DNA of 36,215 nucleotides from Desulfococcaceae bacterium HSG8 (GTDB lineage: Bacteria; Desulfobacterota; Desulfobacteria; Desulfobacterales; 4be13). Location of the stretch: assembly GCA_030378015.1 (NCBI GenBank), contig JAUCGG010000006.1, forward strand, positions 20,556 through 56,770. Direction: 5' to 3'. Shown piece by piece: positions 15,286 through 23,820 of the stretch; the first letter of the stretch is position 1, and each line of letters starts with the position of its first letter. The notes below the pieces were generated by a model. That model did no database searches. It worked only from the letters and a program-made list of their open reading frames with translations, and had not been told where the DNA came from. The translations under genes were made by a program, and so were the position numbers.

Positions 15286-17637
15286 TCAAACCGTATCTAT
15301 TTTTTTCTGTTTCACACTTATCAGCCCGGATGGAGTAGGAAGAATCGGTCGAAATTTGAATTCATTTCGCCCCTTCTGTTCAATCTCCATATAACGAGTC
15401 TCTCCCTGGGATTGTAACATTTTTCCAGTTTCATAATCCAAAATAAGCTTCAATTCTTCCAACCGTTCTGTATCCCAAAGACTCTTTCTGGCCTTATCAG
15501 GTTCGCCAATTTTGCCTAAAATGCACTGCTCAAAACTCTCTTTGAAAGATGCGATATCTTTAGGCCTGGGAGCCTCATCGCCGAGCCATTCGGCAAACAA
15601 ATCCGTGTAACGCTTCTGTCTGTTCGACAGATAAAGTTCAGGAGTGATTTTCACAGATCCAAGCCCCAGAGGTTTTCCCATGCCAAGTTTGTGACAACAG
15701 CCTTCAGGCAGTTCAAGACAGAAAAGCAACGCACCCAGCTCGACATCGGAAAGATTCTCAAAGCGGATTCGTCCTGAAAATTCGGTCTCTGATTTTACAG
15801 GATTGATCTTCGTGTACTGTTTTTCACTTTTCCTGATTTTATTCTGATCTGTCTCCTCCCATCCTGCGCTGGGCCTGTGCCAGTAAAATTTGTGCCCCCT
15901 GATGGAAGAATCGGAATTGTAATGGTTCAACTGTTTGTTGTCATCCTTGGTTTGGATGAGATAATGCTGAAAAGTCGTGGGCTTGGGAGAGGAAAGAATT
16001 TTCGGCGTTTTTATGCCCATTCGGGGATCGCCCTGAGATTTTTTGAAGGCATCTTCAAAAAAGACTCTTCCGGGAAACAGGGATTCGTTTCCAAATATGG
16101 CTTCAGCGATATCATAGATGTAACTATGTCTGAGTATAAGATTTTGCAGTTCTCTTACCTTGGTGACAGCATCCAGTTTGCCATCAAACTCTCTTTTCTC
16201 AAATTCATCCCCTTTTAATTTGCTCAACTTTTCAAGAATAGCTGTACTGTCTTTTTGCTTCTTGAAAATCTTATTCTCCTGAATCTTTCCCAACCCCTCC
16301 TGAGTGATCCCATATTTCTTCATCTTCAGATTCTTTGGAATATGTTCGCCAATGGTTTTCTCATAGGCAAGCCGGAACATTCCGGTATGACCAAAGGAGA
16401 TGACTTCTCCCTGGGCATCCGTGATATAAAAACATGGCACTCCATGAGGATGCTTTTTTAATTTTTCGATCAAATCAGCCTGCTCGTCTCTGTTCACATC
16501 ATCTTTGTAGCTTTTTATCAAATTATCATCAAGTTCGAGGGGAGCTACGTTTCTCTTTTCCTCATTCACAAGCCAGTGCATATGCTTGCCCTTTCTCCTC
16601 GATGGAATCCAACCTGTGCATACCAGTGTTCCTTTTTCCCAATTATTCGGGTCTGTAACATTAGCTGCGACATCAATCTGAGTCACCTTGCCATAATACA
16701 GACTCACCTCAGTATGCTTATACGCTTTGGGAGGAGTTTTTTTGAAAAGAACTTCTTTTGAGAAAAATTCATACTGCTTATTGGGTTTATAACGGGTTTG
16801 ATTCTTTCTGTTGATAAAACTTTCAGCCATTGTCTGAGGGTAAAAGGATTTGCCGATCAGAAGCGTTTCTTCAGCCTTATAGTAGGTGGTATTGTCTTTT
16901 ACCAACGCCGGAATAATGACAAATTTTCCAGCTAGTCTTTTCAAATATCCGGCAACAGGGGCGATGGTATAACCTCCCTGAATTTGACAAATCATATGTT
17001 TTATATAGTCTTTTCTCAGGGAAATTGCCACGTCTGCGAAACTTCTATAATAAAGCCTTTTATCATCATAAAAAAGAAATTTCCCAAAACTGACGATTTC
17101 CACGAGATTTCTGACCATCCCTCTTATCGAACTTCCCGGAATTTTTAATTCTTCACAAGGAGAGAAAAAATCAGGCTTGTCTTTGCTTTCTTTACCATCT
17201 TTTAAATCCTGCTCTGTCAAAGTTCCTCGGATATAAAGCGGTGTCTTTGCCTCAATTTTCAAATCAATCCAGCCAGTATATCGCTTTTCATGGTATTTAT
17301 CAAAATCGGGGATATTTTCTCCTTCAACGACAATCTCATTCAGGGGGATGAAATTATACGGGGCATGTGCAGGATACTGAACATTTTCTACATGATGGAT
17401 TTCCATTTTTTCCGGAGAAGAGTCCGTGTCAGGAAAAATAAGCTTTTCCTCACAGATTATTTTTACTACCTGCCCTTTTTCCCTCTCAAACTGAACATCT
17501 TTTCCGTTATATTCATCAGAAATATCTGCCCCTTGTACAGTCACTTTAGTTTGTTTTCCTTTTTTACTGGTAAAGAGAATTTCTACAACAGAACTTTTAT
17601 TTCTGCTTTCAAAAATATTCAATCTTCCTTCTTCCAT
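15286..17637 (-). CDS. Type III-D CRISPR RAMP protein, TIGR03986 family
   Basis: About 783 residues. After an N-terminal beta-rich extension comes APYNFIPLNEIVV, then YTGWIDLKIEAKTPLYIRG, then PGSSIRGMVRNLVEIVSFGKF with the Tyr/Arg-rich RLYYRSF: the sequence order of TIGR03986 RAMP proteins. A Gly-rich loop (KLGMGKPLGLGSVKI) occurs in the C-terminal third, as expected for a Cas7-like fold. It should be a backbone subunit of the crRNA complex. I use ATG 17637, because GGGAGAGG precedes it well; a start at 17655 is possible. The last gene of the CRISPR set; the AriA-like ATPase follows almost without a gap. Confidence 0.8.
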   Translation of the reverse strand: MEEGRLNIFESRNKSSVVEILFTSKKGKQTKVTVQGADISDEYNGKDVQFEREKGQVVKIICEEKLIFPDTDSSPEKMEIHHVENVQYPAHAPYNFIPLNEIVVEGENIPDFDKYHEKRYTGWIDLKIEAKTPLYIRGTLTEQDLKDGKESKDKPDFFSPCEELKIPGSSIRGMVRNLVEIVSFGKFLFYDDKRLYYRSFADVAISLRKDYIKHMICQIQGGYTIAPVAGYLKRLAGKFVIIPALVKDNTTYYKAEETLLIGKSFYPQTMAESFINRKNQTRYKPNKQYEFFSKEVLFKKTPPKAYKHTEVSLYYGKVTQIDVAANVTDPNNWEKGTLVCTGWIPSRRKGKHMHWLVNEEKRNVAPLELDDNLIKSYKDDVNRDEQADLIEKLKKHPHGVPCFYITDAQGEVISFGHTGMFRLAYEKTIGEHIPKNLKMKKYGITQEGLGKIQENKIFKKQKDSTAILEKLSKLKGDEFEKREFDGKLDAVTKVRELQNLILRHSYIYDIAEAIFGNESLFPGRVFFEDAFKKSQGDPRMGIKTPKILSSPKPTTFQHYLIQTKDDNKQLNHYNSDSSIRGHKFYWHRPSAGWEETDQNKIRKSEKQYTKINPVKSETEFSGRIRFENLSDVELGALLFCLELPEGCCHKLGMGKPLGLGSVKITPELYLSNRQKRYTDLFAEWLGDEAPRPKDIASFKESFEQCILGKIGEPDKARKSLWDTERLEELKLILDYETGKMLQSQGETRYMEIEQKGRNEFKFRPILPTPSGLISVKQKKIDTV

Positions 17638-17664
17638 AACATCCTCTCCCTGCATATTTATAAT

Positions 17665-18225
17665 CTATAACGAAAAGCCTTCGTCATCTGTAAAGCACAC
17701 AAACCTGCAATCCTCATATGTTGTCTGCCCCAAGGCATTGACATAATTATGCGTTCTGATACGAATCCGATTACGTTTGTCATTTACAATAAGATTGGCA
17801 AAAGGCAGAATAAGCGAGGTTCCCCGATCTTCCGTAATTTCTGTAAAGCTATTATTACAGTAACTTCCCTTTCTTGTTCCGAACAATACCTGATGAGCCA
17901 CCACAACTTCAGTCTCGGTTCCATTTTCACCATCTGCTCTCAGCCGGCCTTTGAGACTGTTGCGAGTTCGCCAGATCAGGAGTTCCCTGTTCAGATTGAA
18001 AACCCGCAATTTCTGAATGTATTCAGGCTCAGGTTCTTTATTTTCTGGAAAATGAAAAGCATTGTTTTCCCATGTGCCAATCAGCACCGCATAGTCAAGA
18101 TAGGCAACGGCAAAGGATTTGTCATCAAAATAAGACTGAATAATGCTGTTCAGATTTTCTTTGCTGACAGACACAGGCACTGTTTCTGAATGTATCGTTT
18201 TCAGTTCAAGTCCGTTTGCTTCCAT
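17665..18225 (-). CDS. csx19: CRISPR-associated protein Csx19
   Basis: 186 residues, matching the Csx19 (TIGR03984) pattern: AVLIGTW early, a middle IQKLRVFNLNRELLIWR, the acidic linker GENGTETEVVVAHQVLFGT, then EDRGTSLILPF and RIRTHNYVNALG with DCRFVCF at the end. Csx19 is a marker of type III-D loci; its role in the complex is not settled. The start (18225) has GGAGAT upstream and overlaps the preceding gene by 20 bases. Confidence 0.75.
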   Translation of the reverse strand: MEANGLELKTIHSETVPVSVSKENLNSIIQSYFDDKSFAVAYLDYAVLIGTWENNAFHFPENKEPEPEYIQKLRVFNLNRELLIWRTRNSLKGRLRADGENGTETEVVVAHQVLFGTRKGSYCNNSFTEITEDRGTSLILPFANLIVNDKRNRIRIRTHNYVNALGQTTYEDCRFVCFTDDEGFSL

Positions 18226-18472
18226 AGCGAATCTCCGTTGATGTTTTTTTCAGCTCAGGCAGAATATTTTTTTCCTGATAGGCTTTTGCCTTTTCATATA
18301 TGCCATCAATTGTCATATCTTTGAACAAAGTTTTCTGCAACTTTGCATAGTCCCGCCCTTCGTATGCTATCTGAGATAAAAACCTCATGGTATCAACCTC
18401 ACCGAGTTCTCTGAATAAGATATCAAAGGCTTTTCTTTTTAACGCTGTATCAGTCATTCGATTTTTCATCAT
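18206..18472 (-). CDS. Small helical protein in the Cas11 (small-subunit) position
   Basis: 88 residues. KRKAFDILFRELGEVDTMRFL, then GRDYAKLQKTLFKDMTIDGIYEKAKAYQ, are amphipathic helices. The pattern is close to small stand-alone helical proteins I know from antitoxin-like settings. In this operon it occupies the slot where type III systems carry the small subunit (Csm2/Cmr5/Cas11), and no other candidate is present. Its start overlaps the previous gene by 23 bases. Whether it is Cas11-like or an inserted unrelated gene cannot be told from the sequence alone. Confidence 0.55.
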   Translation of the reverse strand: MMKNRMTDTALKRKAFDILFRELGEVDTMRFLSQIAYEGRDYAKLQKTLFKDMTIDGIYEKAKAYQEKNILPELKKTSTEIRYGSKRT

Positions 18473-19841
18473 GTCTGTAATGGGTTAAGGCTTTAACATA
18501 ATCCTGAAGCGTTGCTTTTATCTCATGATCAAGTTTATTTAAATCGTTTTCGATGATAATCGGTTCATTGTTATTGCACTGAATAATTGCTTTTACCCCC
18601 TGGAAAACACCTCTGCCCACATTTTTCTCTCCGCCAACGGCAAGATCACCCGTCCATAAATCTTTTAAGATAAGAAGCAACAGCCCTGCCTCGTAATCCT
18701 TATATTTCTGAACACAAATCTCTATGTTTACAATCTTATCATGCTCACTCCAGAGGGGCATGGTGTCAAACAGGGCAGTTTCAATGGTTCCGCTGGTAAA
18801 TCTGTCGATTTTTATTCGTGTCTGTAGTTCAGAGATAAAGTCAGACAAAACAGATTCTCTGATCTGAATTCTTCCCTTTTGCGCGTTTTGGGAACGGTTT
18901 TCGTCATCAACATTTCCGAAAAGATTTGTTATGATGGATTCTGATTTTCCAATTGTTCTGACAATTCGCTCCGCTCTTGCCCGGATTGCACCTTTCAGAG
19001 ATGTTCCGGTTAAAACCGGCTTATCCAGAGATTTTATATGAACCGCATCCGGCATTTCCGGGTCTTCAGAGTAAGAGCGGATAATCAGGGAATTTTTCAG
19101 TCGGAACTTGGCTTTTATAGTGAACAGTCTATGATTGATTTCAAACGACGTTCCTAATGAAGCAGATTTAGCCTGTGAAAAGCTCCGGGTCAGCCACCGG
19201 ATGACATCCTTTTTGTCTGAAAAGTCAAATTCATAGACTTTTGTTTTATTCTCAAGAAGTTTTATTTCTCCAAGCCCGGAGTTGGTTTTTGCGCCAAGTT
19301 GAATATGCCTGTTTTTCAGCAGGAAATGAATTGTGCCAACCATTCTTCTGACAAATTCTTCTTCTTTTTTATCGGGTTCGGTTCTTTCATAAGCAAACTC
19401 CATTTTCAGATCAAATGCGGTTCCCGGTTCCACAATCTCATAATCGTATTTCCCCTTATCTCTGACCATACCGGCTCTATTGTCAATCCTGATGCCGTCC
19501 CGAATCACGATGTTCTGTTCCTGAAAATTTTTCTGACAAACCAGATCAGCACACCGGAAAATACTTTGATGTCCGTCTTTATCTTCTGAAAATCCCCAGA
19601 ATTTCTTTGCATACTTGGAATATTTTTTATAATCAGAATTGGCGGATGATTCTATGGCATGTTTTAAAATTCCTGTAAACGAGGTCGCGGGGATAAACGG
19701 CTTTCCGTTTTCATCACGCAGCACATCCAAATCGCTTCTGTCATCTGAACCGCATCCGATGTGCAATGGGGAAAGATTCCTGATTCTGCCGATAAATACA
19801 ATTCTCCCTTTTGCCGATTTTTTCTCTTCCATCGACTCCAT
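18450..19841 (-). CDS. Double RAMP protein (Cas7-Cas7 fusion, Csm3-like)
   Basis: 463 residues with two RAMP units. Unit one (about 15-235) has LSPLHIGCGSDDRSDLD, then PFIPATSFTGILKHAIE and the Gly-rich QLGAKTNSGLGEI. Unit two (about 240-450) has LKNSLIIRSYSEDPEMPD, then PVLTGTSLKGAIRARAE and AVGGEKNVGRGVFQG. In Csm3-type subunits an Asp after the first strand cleaves target RNA; each unit has acidic residues there, so both could cut. The GTG at 19868 is possible, but ATG 19841 has AAAGGGG just before it and lies one base after the csx10 stop. Confidence 0.75.
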   Translation of the reverse strand: MESMEEKKSAKGRIVFIGRIRNLSPLHIGCGSDDRSDLDVLRDENGKPFIPATSFTGILKHAIESSANSDYKKYSKYAKKFWGFSEDKDGHQSIFRCADLVCQKNFQEQNIVIRDGIRIDNRAGMVRDKGKYDYEIVEPGTAFDLKMEFAYERTEPDKKEEEFVRRMVGTIHFLLKNRHIQLGAKTNSGLGEIKLLENKTKVYEFDFSDKKDVIRWLTRSFSQAKSASLGTSFEINHRLFTIKAKFRLKNSLIIRSYSEDPEMPDAVHIKSLDKPVLTGTSLKGAIRARAERIVRTIGKSESIITNLFGNVDDENRSQNAQKGRIQIRESVLSDFISELQTRIKIDRFTSGTIETALFDTMPLWSEHDKIVNIEICVQKYKDYEAGLLLLILKDLWTGDLAVGGEKNVGRGVFQGVKAIIQCNNNEPIIIENDLNKLDHEIKATLQDYVKALTHYRHDEKSND

Positions 19842-19842
19842 A

Positions 19843-21387
19843 TCAATCCCCTTTCTCTTTTTTGGCACGTTTTCTCATCATAGAAAAGAAAGTTTCAAAA
19901 TATATCCGGTTCAGATTTTCAAGAGCTTTGTCTTCCTCAGGTTTGTAATTGATCTCGCTGCATAATGTTTCCAGATTCTGATTTCCTGTCTTAGCTAAAA
20001 GCATTGTTACGGTAAGATTTTGTCCCTTCAGGAATTCCAGCAAAGTCTTTTTTTTGTTATTGCAATGTTCAAGGCTGTTTTTTGCGGATTTTTTTAATTT
20101 GCTAAGATTCTTGATAAGCTCTTTATTCTTAAGCATGGCTTCAAGCCTTCCGATCAGCGCATTGGAAGGAAGTCTTTCAAAATCATTCAGGTCACTTAAC
20201 GCCATCCCTTCAGCCTGTCTTTTCAAGGATATTGTGATCAGTGCTATCAGAATTTCCCTCGCTTTTTGAGGCATTGGAAACTCAGGCTCATCTAATTCAG
20301 AAAAATCATCTTCTTCTTTCGGCTCGAACATTTCTTTATCCGGTTTCCACCCGAACACGCATTTGCCGAATCCTTCATGGGTTCGCTCGCCGATTCCGGT
20401 ATCCTGAAACTCAAGCAGTTTGTTTTTATCATCTTCCGAACATTTCGATATATCAAGCAGAAATGTTGATCCCGCAAGAAAGCACGCTTCAGAAGGCTTT
20501 CCAAGCCGCCACTTGCTGACAAAGGTTTCGATATCTCCTTTTCTGATAAAAGCTTTTCTGATTCTGATATTTTTTCCCAGGTGTTTTTCCAATTCGTCCT
20601 TGGTGACTATGGAAAACCCGTTGTCATTATAAAGAATTGTATCAGACAGGAAGGTCAGGGAAATTTCTTTTTCCTGCTGGATTTCAAGTTTCCAAGTCCG
20701 AGGTTCTTCGTCAATAAGTTCAAATGCTGTTTTTCCGTACTGGGCGTTTCTTGATCTGCCTGCATAGGCAATCCAGCTTTTTCCGCAGACACTCATCAGG
20801 TTTTCCAAGTCTGTTTTTTTTCCTGAAATGCTGCCTTCAAATATCTGGTTTGGGGAAACAGATTCATAGTTGAAAATTTTACCTTCCTCAGATACGCCTT
20901 TGTTCCTGTCCCTGGCATGGTGAAAATTTATCTCTGTCTCAACCTCTTTTGTTTTAAGGTCGTCGTTTCCCACATTATCTTCATACAGGAAATGGGGAAC
21001 ACAGAATTTGTTCACCGATTCTGTCTGTATGTCGCCAAGTTCTTCATCATCTTTGTACAAAAGGTTGTGTATGATATCATCATTTTTTTCTTTCTGTATG
21101 GAAAAAGGGACAGGGCAATATAAATATTCATCATAATCTTCTGTTGAGGAAATATATGCATTGCTGATTTTCAGTTCCCCGGCAAGAAACCAGTTGTAAA
21201 ATTCCGCATTTTCATGGGCATTATCCTTGGAAGTATCTTTTGCCTGCATAATAAAACGGCTGGCCAAAATCCCAAGCACAGAGGTTCCGGGAATAAATCT
21301 TTCCGTTGTCACCATGTTCATATCCCCGGATTTGGCTGTGATAACCAAGGGAGAGAGAGCTTTGATTCTATATCTTATACTGTGCAT
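19843..21387 (-). CDS. csx10: Csx10, type III-D Cas5-like RAMP protein
   Basis: 514 residues. It starts YRIKALSPLVITAKSGDMN, with FIPGTSVLGILASRF shortly after, the known opening of Csx10. Near residue 330 is the Gly-rich GIGERTHEGFGKCVFG. The C-terminal third is helical and charged. Csx10 caps the crRNA 5' end in III-D complexes, in the role of Csm4/Cmr3. Its start overlaps the upstream RAMP gene by 13 bases, so translation is coupled. This gene is the main reason for the III-D call. Confidence 0.8.
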   Translation of the reverse strand: MHSIRYRIKALSPLVITAKSGDMNMVTTERFIPGTSVLGILASRFIMQAKDTSKDNAHENAEFYNWFLAGELKISNAYISSTEDYDEYLYCPVPFSIQKEKNDDIIHNLLYKDDEELGDIQTESVNKFCVPHFLYEDNVGNDDLKTKEVETEINFHHARDRNKGVSEEGKIFNYESVSPNQIFEGSISGKKTDLENLMSVCGKSWIAYAGRSRNAQYGKTAFELIDEEPRTWKLEIQQEKEISLTFLSDTILYNDNGFSIVTKDELEKHLGKNIRIRKAFIRKGDIETFVSKWRLGKPSEACFLAGSTFLLDISKCSEDDKNKLLEFQDTGIGERTHEGFGKCVFGWKPDKEMFEPKEEDDFSELDEPEFPMPQKAREILIALITISLKRQAEGMALSDLNDFERLPSNALIGRLEAMLKNKELIKNLSKLKKSAKNSLEHCNNKKKTLLEFLKGQNLTVTMLLAKTGNQNLETLCSEINYKPEEDKALENLNRIYFETFFSMMRKRAKKEKGD

Positions 21388-22037
21388 ACGATCTTCTCCA
21401 GCTTTTTTTGAATCGGAAATTCTGTGTCATCCTCATTGAGCAGTGTGCAGCGCACTTCCCCGAATCCCCGGTTCCGCTTTGTTCCCATCAGGCGGAAATT
21501 CAGACAGGCGACTGACAGGGTATTGAGGATAGCTTCATCCTGTTTTTCAATATGAACATCTCCGTAAAAGATGATTCCTTTTTTTACCACCCGAATCGTC
21601 CGCAGGGAATGCGGCTGCGCCACACCATCAGGATTTATTGCGGTTTGCCACCGAATCTCTGTAAATGTCTCAAGAATACGTTCCCTGGATAGTACGCCTG
21701 GATAGTTTCCGTTCTTCAGATAATATTTCAGCCATGCCTTGTTTTCTTCATAATTTTCTATGAAAAGATTTGAAAAATAAGCCGGGGCAGATTCTGAACT
21801 GCCAGCTTTTCCAAATGTTTTTTCAATATTCGTCGGAAAAGTGATTCCCGAGCTTCTGAACATTTCATCAGCTTCCGATGCCGAGTCCCGCAGACATCCT
21901 TTGATTCTTTTGGAGGGGACAAAGGGGATTCCGACTTCATCAAATACAATATCCGTGTCAACCAGTGATCCGAACCCTTCTCCTGAGCCGATAAGTGTTG
22001 GGGATTCAAGCTTCAGTTCAAGTCTGTGTTTTTTCAT
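21375..22037 (-). CDS. Csm3-like RAMP protein (Cas7 group)
   Basis: 220 residues from ATG 22037, which has GGAGG six bases upstream; an ATG at 22091 would add 18 residues translated from the cas10 end. ELKLESPTLIGSGEGFG, then VDTDIVFDEVGIPFVPSKRIKGCLRD, is the RAMP N-terminal pattern. The Asp in VDTD is at the position of the target-cleaving Asp. The Gly-rich loop near the C-terminus is MGTKRNRGFGEVRC. It is expected to be one backbone subunit. It overlaps cas10 by 20 bases and csx10 by 13. Confidence 0.75.
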   Translation of the reverse strand: MKKHRLELKLESPTLIGSGEGFGSLVDTDIVFDEVGIPFVPSKRIKGCLRDSASEADEMFRSSGITFPTNIEKTFGKAGSSESAPAYFSNLFIENYEENKAWLKYYLKNGNYPGVLSRERILETFTEIRWQTAINPDGVAQPHSLRTIRVVKKGIIFYGDVHIEKQDEAILNTLSVACLNFRLMGTKRNRGFGEVRCTLLNEDDTEFPIQKKLEKIVCTV

Positions 22038-23802
22038 CTGATGCCTCCGTCGGATTCCATACAAAATCCGGATAAAACGCTCCGAGTTCAATCATGTCAA
22101 AGTAAGGCGTTATCTTATTTTCAAAAAGTGAGATATGGTAATTTCTTTCGGGGATTTCAGGCAATTCTCTTTCCCGGAATTTCGCTTCCCTGACAAACTG
22201 CAAGGCAGTCTCTTCTGAAAGCGAAAGCACCTGCCTGAGTTCATGGATTTTGTTTTTTGGAAATCTTTTTCTGAGCATACCTGTATTTTTGACAAACAGA
22301 TCAAAACTGCGTTCATCCTGATCCTTTGAAACAAGTTTGTAAGGGCGGTACATCAGTGTTCCTCGTGAAACCTCATAATATTTCTTTCTGATATGCTCAA
22401 GAGTGCCAGCAATACCGCCCGTTGAGATATGAAAATCAATATAGGAACATGAATCACGATTGTTTCTTCTCTTTTTCTTTGCATTCTCACACAATTTCTC
22501 TGCGAGGGTGTATCCTCTGTGAAACGGATATTTTGTTTTGATTACAGCAATGCCCGCGCAGGCTGACAAGGGCTTTTCATCGCTTACCCGCTTTTTCTCA
22601 AAAGATTCCATAAAAAGCTTTGAAAAGTATATTCCCAATTTTCCATCGCATACAAATGTAACATCATCACCGCCCAGAATAATGGGCCGTATGGGGATTA
22701 CTTTTTTTTTGTCAGCATGTTTGAAAATCAGATGCTTATAAGATTCAGCCAGACTGTTCCCCACAGTTTTTTTCAATGCTTTCAAAAGATTGTTCTCAGT
22801 TGGGAAGGTCTTTCCTTTAAGCTTTCGGAGCTTATCAATAATAGCTTCAGAAACACTGTTTTCTTTTAATGCTCCTAAGCACGGTTCTGTCAATTTAAAA
22901 TCACCATGAGGATATATCGGAGCATTATCAAAACCCAACGATTCCATTATGCCTTTAAAATCACCTATCACAGACCTTAGCAGACCGCAAAAAAAGGCAT
23001 TTTGAGTTGCTTTGTCCACAGTTATTGACAACTTTCTTATTTCGTCAGGAAAAGCCATTTTCTTAAAGCGATCTCCCATGCTGTTTCCATCAATATGGAC
23101 AATGGCAATATGGCTGTCTTCCCCATGCATTCCGCCTAATTTTTCCAGGTGATCTGTAAAACAGAACTCATTCTCCAGTTTTTCTTTGTGTTCTGGAAGA
23201 TATTCCTGTGCAAGCTTTGAAAGATGCCTTTTGGCATCTCCTGATGCCTCAATTTTGGCATTTGTGCTTGCTGAGACATATTTCTGTTCAGTCGAATTCC
23301 ATATATCCATGGAAAATCCGCTGTGAGGGCATTCTGAAGTGATACCGTGCCGTGGGATGATAGTTTCAGGAACATATTCTGATTTGTTTTTCCGCAATAT
23401 CCTGAAAATATTTTCTTTGCTATCTTTGAAATTGTCAGAATCAAATTCGCTCAATGCCACGGCAGGTATAATTCCCGGCGTATGGATCAGAAGGGATGTT
23501 GTCCATTCCTTTATGAAATACTCCGCCTTCTCTTTTTCCTGAAACAGCAACAGAGCATTTCCCCCGCCAACATAGCCGACTTCAAAGGGTTCGTCATGAA
23601 TGCGGAGGACGGAAGGTTCCTTTTTCCAAGCATCAAGATCAAAAGACCTTTTAAATACCTCGACAACAGCATCATTCAGATATTTTTTATACATTTCTTC
23701 CACCAGAAAAGACGCTCCCAGGTTTTCCCTGAGTTTGTTGCTTTGAAACACATATTTCTGAATGGAAACGGTATCAAGCAGGACGGCATGATAAATGCTC
23801 AT
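22018..23802 (-). CDS. cas10: Cas10, large subunit with GGDD cyclase motif, no HD domain
   Basis: 594 residues. It begins directly with a palm-like domain (VLLDTVSIQKYVFQSNKLRENLGAS; degenerate GGGN at 79-82), has a HIDGN block (236-240) and the active ILGGDDVTF (GGDD 377-380) for cyclic oligoadenylate synthesis. There is no N-terminal HD nuclease motif, so ssDNA cleavage is not expected and signalling is the likely output. This fits the CARF-nuclease encoded just upstream. GGAGA precedes the start. It is shorter than most Cas10 proteins because of the missing HD part. A SECPH segment near 156-160 could be part of a zinc site. Confidence 0.85.
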   Translation of the reverse strand: MSIYHAVLLDTVSIQKYVFQSNKLRENLGASFLVEEMYKKYLNDAVVEVFKRSFDLDAWKKEPSVLRIHDEPFEVGYVGGGNALLLFQEKEKAEYFIKEWTTSLLIHTPGIIPAVALSEFDSDNFKDSKENIFRILRKNKSEYVPETIIPRHGITSECPHSGFSMDIWNSTEQKYVSASTNAKIEASGDAKRHLSKLAQEYLPEHKEKLENEFCFTDHLEKLGGMHGEDSHIAIVHIDGNSMGDRFKKMAFPDEIRKLSITVDKATQNAFFCGLLRSVIGDFKGIMESLGFDNAPIYPHGDFKLTEPCLGALKENSVSEAIIDKLRKLKGKTFPTENNLLKALKKTVGNSLAESYKHLIFKHADKKKVIPIRPIILGGDDVTFVCDGKLGIYFSKLFMESFEKKRVSDEKPLSACAGIAVIKTKYPFHRGYTLAEKLCENAKKKRRNNRDSCSYIDFHISTGGIAGTLEHIRKKYYEVSRGTLMYRPYKLVSKDQDERSFDLFVKNTGMLRKRFPKNKIHELRQVLSLSEETALQFVREAKFRERELPEIPERNYHISLFENKITPYFDMIELGAFYPDFVWNPTEASDEKTQT

Positions 23803-23820
23803 AAAATTTCTCCTTCAATC

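Noticed and set aside
19842..19868. GTG start for the Cas7-Cas7 fusion
   Set aside because: ATG 19841 has a better ribosome site and the 9 extra residues come from the csx10 end.
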